16,164 bases of DNA. Source: Stephanodiscus triporus (taxonomy: Eukaryota > Bacillariophyta > Thalassiosirophyceae > Thalassiosirales > Thalassiosiraceae). Numbering within the stretch: the stretch's first letter is position 1; every line of letters begins with the position of its first letter. The stretch covers positions 1-16,164 of the forward strand of contig JALLAZ010000389.1 in the NCBI GenBank assembly GCA_036939755.1, read 5' to 3'. The notes beneath the pieces were generated by a model. That model was not told where the DNA came from and did no database searches. It saw only the letters and a program-made list of their open reading frames with translations. Both the position numbers and the translations under genes were made by a program. Shown here in pieces: positions 1-9,100 of the stretch.

Positions 1-126
1 TGTCCATTAGGTGCTGCAATCAAAGGCGCAACGAGTTTTTCCTGCCAAGGAAAATAATCATCATCAATCAGCCGAGGAGTTTCACAGAGTTTCACAGAGA
101 TAATACGCGAAGGAGGGAAAAAAGCC
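1..126 (+). promoter_or_regulatory. 5' leader / proximal promoter of the HECT ligase gene
   Basis: This is non-coding sequence before the first ATG. The coding frame can be followed back to a TAA at 55-57 with no ATG in between, so 127 is the first in-frame start. The start context (AAAAAAGCCATGG) has A-rich sequence upstream and G at +4, a favourable eukaryotic context. A 10-base unit GAGTTTCACA is repeated in tandem at 77-86 and 87-96. I see no convincing TATA box or initiator. The transcription start cannot be placed from sequence, and the window may cut off most of the promoter. Confidence 0.5.
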
Positions 127-3100
127 ATGGCCCCCGTCGCGGCCACGACCACAGGCGTTGCCCGGCAGATCATTGACGACCCAAAGCTCGTCGAACTCAT
201 ATCTCGCATCTCCGACTTCGACCAGCGACGACGATGCGATGATGCCGCCGCCGACGACGAAATGACGATGATGGTCGATGATGTCGCCATGGCGATGGAC
301 GCCGACGCCGTGGGGGGGGAGGGGGTCGGGACCGGCGATGAGTCGCCGCCTTCGCCTCCGTTGGACGTGGAGGGCCTCGCGGCGGAGTTGGATCGCGTGC
401 CTAGGTGGCAGTTCCAGGAACAGGTGAGTTGGCCATTGTCCACCACACAACCTGGATTAGGTCGACGCCTATCCCTTGATGGTCATTGTCGTCGATAATG
501 TAATTTCTCGTCGAATCATGCAGTATTATGTGTCATGCGGCCAAACTCCGTTGTTCCTCATTAATTACCGACCATTCTTACTAACCACTTGATCGTTCCT
601 CCTCCTCCATCACTCCCCCCGGCATTCCACGACGCCATGCCAGGCCGACCTCTACGAATGGATCCGCCCTTTGAACGCCATGGACGCGGCGCTAAATTAT
701 CTCATGGAAGCGCATCCCTCGCTGTTGCTATTGCCGAGGGAGAAGCCCACGAGCAATTACGGTGGCGGCGGCACCTGCAAAATCAAAAACGACAAAAAAT
801 ACAACGACAACTGCAACAACGACTGCGACGACGAACTCCCGGCGACGTCGCCCGACGACGCGGCGGCGACCCGCGCAATACTGTCCATACTTCACTTCCA
901 ATATCATCTCCTCCGCAACGCAACGTCCAAGAACGTTTACAACTCCGTCCGGGAGCTGTCCGACCTCCTCTGCGCCTCCGACGACGACGTGGCGTCGGCG
1001 GCCCTGGGGGTGCTGGCCGCGCTGGCCGCGCCGCCCATGCTGCACAGGCAGCAGGCCCCCGAGGCGGCACAGCACGCCACCGCGCTTCATCGGTGCGTCG
1101 TCGGCGGGGGGGGAGGAGGGGGAGGGGGAGACGGCGGGGACGGGACGAGCGCCCGCGTCATGTGGCGACTGATGAACCTGGCGAGGGGGTGGGGAGCCAA
1201 GGGGAGCGGACTGGGACTACTGTCATGCGTCACCATGGACGATTATTCGTCGACGGCATCGTCGAACTCGTTGGCAGGGGATGACGACGATGCGACTATG
1301 AACGAAGGGGATGACGACGCCGATGACGACGATGCGCCGCGCGACGACGTAGGAATGACTGCGACGACGACGACGACGACGACGTCGGACGATGGGGGAG
1401 GAGAGGATCCGAAGGGGAGGACCGGATTGCGACCGCGAAGGAACAAGCGGAACGAGCGATCGTTCATGAAATGCGCGGGAGAAATTTCGTTCGAGTTTTT
1501 CTATCAGCCTTCGAACGACGATCCCACCACTTCTGCTGCCGACGCCGACCGCGAAGATGGCAATGACGACGACGTTGAATCGAAGAAGACGACAATGACG
1601 ACGACGAAGAGGGGGAACGGCTGTCTCATTTCGCTGTACGTTCCCAAGGAGGAGATGTTTACCAATCCTCGGCTGTTGCAATCGTCTTCTTCTTCGACGT
1701 TGTCGCCTTTTTCGTCGCCTTCGTCATCGTCAACGACATCATCGTCGACTACGAAACGCCGCAAGATCATTGCCGGCGCGGCCGCCGCTTCCCCCCTTCG
1801 AGCGCCGCCTCGGGCGATCAAGTCGACGGCGCAGCTGTTTCGCGAATGCCTCGCTAAAATCAGGGCGCAACTCCCCGTGTCCCTCCGCGCCCCCGATGAC
1901 CCCCCCGCCAGCGATACTACGGGGGGGCTACCGTTGCCCCACGAGAGGCTATTCGCGCTCCTCTCGTCGATACGACTCGCTCGGTCGTTCCACTCATCAA
2001 CGTTGCGCGTCGCCGCCGTTAAACGGCGCCTGCGCGCGCTGATATGTGTGGTGCACGCGTACCCAGACCAGGAGGGGATATGCGCCTACTTCGTCGCCCA
2101 GCCGGAGCTCACCGGGGAATTGGTCGACCTGCTCAGGCCCACGGTGAGCAGCGGTCACATCTCCGCCGCCGGCGCGATGACGGCGACAACCGGCTTCGTC
2201 GGCGATTGCGATCGAAAGGATCAAGACGAAAATCCGAGTGGAGGTAGCGACAGCATACTCGCCGCGCTGTCGGACTCCCCCCTAGTCCCTTACGCAGTGC
2301 GAACGCTCGCCGTCGAGGCGCTCACGGCTCTGGTGGCGAGGCGGGACGTCGCGCAGGCGACGAGCGTCAACGCCTCAAAGAACGTTGCACGGCAGACGAA
2401 CGTGCTGTCGGAATTGGGCGTGGGGAAGGGACAGTACTTAGGGTTGCTGCCTACTCTAATACGATACTCACTGGCGGCCTTGAATTCATTCTTCCTTCTG
2501 TTGCACGATCAGGAGCGCAAAGGCTACGGCGGAGGTGAATATGGTGTCGGGGCGAGGGATAATGCGAGGAGTAGGAACGGCGATATCGGGCATAGCTCCG
2601 ACGACGACGTGAGGAACATCGGCCTTGAACTCGGCCTCGCATTTCTTCGTGCGACCAAGCCTCCGCCCCTGCCCCTTCAGGAACGCGAGGAGCGCGCCCT
2701 GGAGTTCATCGATTCTGTTCTGACGCTTACGTCAGCCGTTATTTCCGTCCCTTCGGGGACGGCGTCGCTCACGGACTGCGGCATAATACCCGCATTAGTT
2801 AGCACCATCTCCCTCGATGGGCAGATGGCCCGCAGATCGTTGTTGGTGCAAGCAGCGGTAGTGCGCGAGAAGGACGAGGACGAAACACGGATGTCTTCAT
2901 CGTTTTCATCACCATTTATAACTGCTACTACCGCTACTTCCACAATTACCAACTCAACATCCAACACCGCTAAGGATGAAGAATCCTACTCGGGCTGTTT
3001 GTTAAAATTCATTTCCGCGCAGGCAATACAGATCCTCGAAGGGGCGATAGTAACACATACCAGCGCACTTTCAGCGTTCCATGAGCTGAAAGGGGTTGAA

Positions 3101-6100
3101 ATCCTTGTTCAGCGGTTGAGCGTCGAAGTAGAAAAGGTAAAGCGTTGCCAGATTGCAGATGATACGTCACTGCCACCTATTGACAGTGGCGGCGTTGGCG
3201 ATGGCATTGGTGAAAGCGAAGATGTCAGCAGTGCCATGGTACTTTCGGGCAAATACTCAACAACATCATCAACATCAACAACAACAGCAACAGCCATCTC
3301 CGGGAAGATTGCCCCTGCCCATCATCGTCGCCACCTCCAAGCAGCCCGTCGTGTCCTCATGTTTTCCGCTGTCAACTGCCTAACGGTCGTCTTTCACCAG
3401 GTGAGTGGGTAAAATTTCTTTGAAATGATTTCGTTTTTGTTTTCTCCTAGTGAATTAATTCGTCCTTGCTTCAAACCAGCACGATACCAACAATGGCCAC
3501 AATCCATCCTCCTTGCCAAATGGAGCCGCGCTGTTGCAGAAACCGGAACTGCAGAATGTCCTGCTTGAAATAATGGACAACGTCGATTCGTATGGTGGCG
3601 TACTGGCTGCTCTCGTCGCCACATTCCTCTCGGACGTCATGAATTCAGATCCTCAAGTTGTCCATCACGTTCACAATTCGGGACTTGCCAAGTCGTTTTT
3701 CTCGCTTTTTATGAAGGTGGGGGAGGATTGTGATGGGGAGAGTGAGCCGATCCTGAAGCCCTCCGCCGAACTCATCATGGCTATGCCCAACGTAATTGTC
3801 GCACTTTCACTAACCGAGGCAGGTGCAAAGGCAGTGGCGGAGGCCAACCCTTTTCCTGCACTGCTGTCAATATTTTGCAGTCCCAAGTATGTTATGCCCA
3901 ACAGTCGTTGTCTTTTGAATGAAATGGCAGCGATCATTGGCACTGGTCTCGACGAATTCATGAGGCACAATCCAAATCTGAAGACTATCTGTCTCACGGC
4001 ATTGGTCGATGTAATTGGAAAGATCGTCAAGATAGGCCAGAATCTAATTATCAATGAAGATTGTGCTGTTGTTGGCTTGGCCCAAGATAATGTGACCGAT
4101 CGCGGATTGGCGGATCTTGAATCTTCTAGGACCCATCTGATGCAATATGGATTTAACATTGTCCAATTACTCGAGCAAATTTTACACAGCGCCGATCATC
4201 TCACGCCCTTTGTTGCTGCTGGTGGATTTGATGCACTGTTGGACCTTGCTCGTTGGGCGGTGACGCCAGGTGGCCGTTCCCTCGTCGCGCATGTTACATG
4301 CCTCAGTTGTCCATCCATTGCCAGCGCCACTTATTCAACCACAACCAACACTATAGCTGTCCTTGTGAAATCCGTCTGTAGGTGAGTGATTCGAAATGTC
4401 TTAACGAACATCGATTTGACATTTCTAGTGTATTAGTTTTGAATTGATTTTCCACGCTTGTTATATCCGAAAAATGCCAGCAACACGACCGATCCAAGCA
4501 AACTCATTAAGAAGATAATCGGCCAGCTCGAGTCCCAGCTTGAACATCATAGTGATTGCGTGAAAGGTTTCACAAATGTGAATTCCTTGGTTTCTGACAA
4601 AATGCTAGAGGACGTCCCCCCTGTCGCTCTTTACAATCTCGAAGCGACATATGAAAATTCGCTGCTTCTTGTGCGTCTGTCCTGTTTATTTAGAAGCATC
4701 ATCCACACATGTTGGTTAATCAACTGCCTCGCGTCATCTATTCGGGCCGCATGCCAAAGGGGAAATGACTTGGGCGCCAGCCTTGGACGTGAACGAGAAT
4801 GGAAGAATGACATTGACTCCAAGTCCTTCGAAGATCTTGTCCATAGGGTGTCGTTGCTGCATCGTTCTTCATTATTTGAGGTATGTAGAATTCGCACAGA
4901 ACCCTCTGCGGATTCTAGGGATGCAGTCCGAGGTAGAGCACCTGATAGACCTCTGGTGTACAAAATACGCATCGTCGTAAGTGGGTTGCTGTCAATTATG
5001 GCCTGATTGGGACGTTTCGGTGGCAATGTCACTAACTCAGCTTTATTTTTCTGCCATGTTTGTTGAAGTGCCAAGAGGGAGCCATTGTTAGAAATGGAAT
5101 TGAGATTGACCGTTGTGAGAGTGTTGGCAATGTCGAGATGGGTGAGATTATCTATGCGTATGACCGTTGTGTCAATAGTTCCGGAGTCCTCCGGTATCAG
5201 ACCAGCAGGGGCTGGGTGTCAGAGCTAACACGAGGGTGAGTGAAGTGTTGGGAAGTGTTGATGTTTCAGGACGACGATCTGAGTTACTCATGTCGACCAT
5301 TTATTCTTTTTGTTTCAGTCATGGACGAGAGAACATCACAGAGGTTCTTGACGTGACCGTTGGAACTGACATTCACTCGAATACAAGTTCAAAAAGAATA
5401 GAGAGCTGCCCCGCGGATTTACGCTCGTCGGCCGCTGCCATTTTGTCGAGATTGCATGGTAGCCAGCTACATTTGTTTTCAAGCCTCGAAAAGATAATCT
5501 TATCTGGAATCCGCATGCCTCAGAGGTCACTTACATTCCAGCAAAATGCTGTTGTGGCATCGCACATCGTATCTGCAACAAAGATATTGAGCTCAAATTT
5601 GCAGGCAAACTTCAACTATGTCAGCAGGAGTTACAATGCGGATGCAGGGGAGGAGAAAGTTGACAAGGATGACACCTCCCTGGTCAATGACGCTGCAATA
5701 TGTATGTATTTAGGAACTCAGCTGAATGCTCTGCACTCTTCATTATGCGAGGATAAACGGGAGGAACACCGTCGCATTTTCAATACTCCTCTTTTGATCA
5801 ATCTTTTGGTAGGTGACGGTTGGAGGGATGGTATATATGCTCTCTCAGAGGAAAATGCTGATGTGTTATCAACACAGTCAGAACCGCAAATTATGTCAGC
5901 GATACGATTTGTTCTCTTGTTCAGCCTTCGCGATATGGCTTTTCATGCCGCCAAGGAGGAAGAACAGATTGGTATATCAAATGAAGGCGTGCCACGGTTT
6001 TCACAACGAATGAGTCGTGCTGTCGCATCCTCGCTCCCACCAACGTTGTCACTCTTAGAGAGACTGATTTCAAGACCTCTTTTGGTTGAGTCACAGATTG

Positions 6101-9100
6101 CTACCGTGTTGACCAATATGAAAGAGTCCAATTTTATGCAATTGATAACGAATCTCCCTGGTGATCCCACTTTAACAACAAAATTCAATGCAGCTCAGTT
6201 CGCGAGAGCGCTTCATTTGAAACTAGCCAAGATAACGTTTGAATTTTGGTCGGATGATCGCTTCGCTTGTGTGCCATGCCATGTAATGCACCCGTGGATT
6301 CAATATGTCAAAGATGTCATTCGGAGTTTAGAAGAAGCTGGAAAGGTTATTGATCTTGCGCCTGCTACCGCTAGTACTGCTGCTAGTAATGCAGAGCGCC
6401 TTGGTTTGAGTGGAAGGATTCGAGGCTTGCATGACCATAGGAGCGGCAGGCTTCTAGCCTCGATGGGATTGCTGCAAGATCCAGGTGCTGATAGGAGGGG
6501 AGAAGAAAGAGGAGAGCTTTTTGTACCCAGTGAAGAATCGATTTCTCAGCTTTCTGAGATGGGATTTGGCCGCGATCACGCTGTTGAAGCCTTGGAGAGC
6601 GTAGGATCGAATCGAGTTGATGTAGCCATGGAATATGCTCTCCTACACCCACCATCATCTCCCGCGACTCTTGAGCGGACAAGGGCTGCTCGAGAACGGA
6701 GAAGACTGGAGCAACAAAGACGAGATGACTCTGAGCGAACCGGCGGACAGCCTACTGTCTTAGGTGACAGCACAGGAGGAACACAGAACAAGCCCTTAGA
6801 CTCAGAGTCTCATATCCCCAAACACGATGACGGCGATAAGGCGGAGGATCCATTGAAGGCGATTACAGAGAAGGAAATCGAAGAAAAATTGGCTGCACGA
6901 GCATTAGACTATTTAAAGATGTTGAAGGAATCCTTGTGCACAATAAGTTTAGATATCATCGAGGGAAGTTCAAAAGGAAGTGATTATATTGGCAGCAACG
7001 AAAACACTAAAAACGATGGGAGTGACAAGAGAGGTGTGGTCATCGTTGTGTCAAACTTTCTCCTTGATATCTGTTGAGTGTATTCTGCTCTTGAATCAAG
7101 TATTGGATCGGAGTTGCTTCGGCGATTGAAGTTCTGCCTGGAGGATCCACGGAGACAATCCGATGGTGATATCAAACCGCCATCACACTGTCGAGTAAAA
7201 TCTGGATGCTCTAGTTTTGCAGCTCTTGTGCATACAGCCGTGATCATATTCCGGGCGTGAGTTATATCGTCCATGACATTTCTTGCTACTAAATTGCACT
7301 CGCGCTGACTCCCGTCTTGTGAAATTCACGCATTTAGGAACCCTAAATTAAGGCCGCTGGTCCTTCGCCATGGCCTCGTAGGGATGATCACACATTGTGT
7401 TCGAAATTGCACCCTCACACCAGCTCTACGAAGTGGATCAGCGTCTCCTATAGTCTGGCCACGGTGGCTTGCCCCTGCGCTGCTTCTTCTCGAAGTGATG
7501 TCACAGCCTACATCCGTCACACTTGATGAGGAAGGCGGCGAAGAAGGAAAACCACCCCAAAAGAAGAGTGAATACAGCAAAGTGTTGGCGGAGCATAAGA
7601 GCTTGCACAAGAAGCAAACCCAAACGTTGAAAAACATATGTTTAACGTCGAACAAGGATTCCAGTAAAATCACTCCCAAAAAGAAAAAGGATGCGGAGTC
7701 GTCTAAAAAGCAAAGCCACGAGAAGAATATCGATTCTACAGCGCGTGAAGATGGCACGCAAAAAGAGAATGTGCAGTCTTCTCCGCCTCTGAATATTCCC
7801 ACATTCCTCCCTCTCTTACACAGCGAGACACAGGAGGCTTGTATGATCTTGTGCTTACAACTCCTTGGACTAAAATCAAAGAAAGGTGTGATTGATAAAG
7901 CCCACCTAGAGAGAGTGTGCCCGCCTCCCGAAATAGTAAACGCCATCTTGCTACTTTTGCTACGGCTCCTTCGCTCTCGTCACCTATCATCTTTGTGCTT
8001 GCAAATGTCGGGTGCTGACTTGATTCTTCGCCTGCCAAGTCGTTCTTTTTTCCCGGGCAATAGAGAAATCATATCACTTCTGTTAAGGCGGATGCTCGAG
8101 GACGAAGTAACGTTGGTCCAAATGATGGAATCAGAACTCCGCACCATCTGGGGGAAAATGTATAAAAGGCAATATCCATCACACACTGCATCAGTGCAGC
8201 CAAACATGAGCGTAAATCTCAAGTCTTTGTGAGTGCGAATTATCTTTCAAAAGTGACGCTTATTTTCCCGAATAGGAAACCTAATCAGCATCCCATCATT
8301 TCAGCATGCAGGCATGTTCGCCACTTGTTTGCAGAGACCCAGTGGTCTTTGTCAAAGCGATAATGTCTTCGGTTAAAATAGGACCTCCAGGCTCTGAATC
8401 GAGTATATTGTCCTCGAGTCGTGGATCTCAGGTAAGCTCCGAAAGCCAGCTCCTGCTGGTCTGATGCAAGAAGACTTCCGATCGATATTGATGATCTCAC
8501 CCTTCTGGACATTGTCAACTCTCTCCCAACGATCACTCTTGTCGTGGAACTTAGGTTACTTTATTAAGTGGGGAGGAACGTGCCAGGAGCACAAAGTTAT
8601 TGAACTCACATTTCGCTAAGCATAGCGTTGATGTCACATCCACTACAGAAAAATCAGCAAATCAAGAAGACCAAGCAAGGCGAAAATCAACCACGAAGAG
8701 TCCAAAATCCACTCCTTTGGCAAAAAGTAACTCAAAGAATCACATTGAACCAGCCAATCATGTATCTTCACTTCTTCTCAGAGAGATTATGCGAGATCCT
8801 AATGCTAGAGAATCATCTGTCCAACCATTCCTCTCAACAATTGATTACTTGAATACCCTCTCCGATCTTGTTTTGGCCATTCCAGCATGTGGGGCAGCTA
8901 TTCACCGGTACAAGCCAACGAAAGAGTTTCACAATGCAATACCTGGATGCCCATATCCACCACAAACAGCTGTGTCATACATTCTTCACAAGCTGATTCC
9001 CCAGCCACGTTTGAATTCAGACAGCATACCCATGAATGATGCCGACAAAGCACACAGGTTGCAAGCATACAGGAAAACAAAACTGTCCCAAGCTGGTGCT

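Larger units (their letters stand above)
4956..5354 (+). other. SH3-like module carried mainly by exon 5
   Basis: Residues about 1479-1553, from YKIRIV at the end of exon 4 through all of exon 5 (5069-5235) to ENITEVLDV in exon 6. The pattern is an extra-enzymatic small beta domain: [12 protein letters not shown], then [13 protein letters not shown], then [18 protein letters not shown]. Alternating hydrophobics, turn glycines and the closing GWVSE-TRG motif resemble small SH3-like barrels that occur as repeats in large protist proteins. I do not know of one at this place in animal or yeast HUWE1/Tom1. Its ligand is unknown. The module call rests on pattern recognition, not on a search. Confidence 0.6.

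Noticed and set aside
82..450. Long open frame on the - strand over exon 1
   Set aside because: It mirrors the G+C-rich, Asp-rich coding strand and has no recognisable domain. The + strand frame splices cleanly into a known family protein.
589..1284. A + strand frame of 231 codons overlapping exon 2 in another phase
   Set aside because: It is Arg/Gly-rich simple sequence without conserved blocks, and does not connect to the DUF908 frame.
1223..1821. Several - strand frames over the triplet-repeat region of exon 2
   Set aside because: Triplet repeats leave all frames open. The translated runs (Val, Arg, Ser) are low-complexity shadows of the + strand repeats.
4881..4976. Possible donor GTATGT at 4881 that would end exon 4 early
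   Set aside because: The frame stays open to the better-fitting GTAAGT at 4977, and only that junction gives the continuous [16 protein letters not shown] sequence in phase.
7075..7077. TGA as a selenocysteine codon
   Set aside because: I know of no selenoprotein in the HUWE1 family, the position is in a scaffold helix and not a redox site, and I saw no SECIS-like structure after the gene. I did not fold the 3' region by computation.
7326..7946. A 206-codon - strand frame opposite exon 7
   Set aside because: It is hydrophobic and Cys/Phe/Ser-rich, as expected from reading the complement of Lys/Glu-rich codons, and has no recognisable domain.
8450..8554. Protein-like open stretch inside intron 8 (reading [20 protein letters not shown])
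   Set aside because: It cannot be joined in phase to exon 8 or exon 9 with GT-AG sites that keep the frame, and its own frame stops shortly after. Treated as chance.
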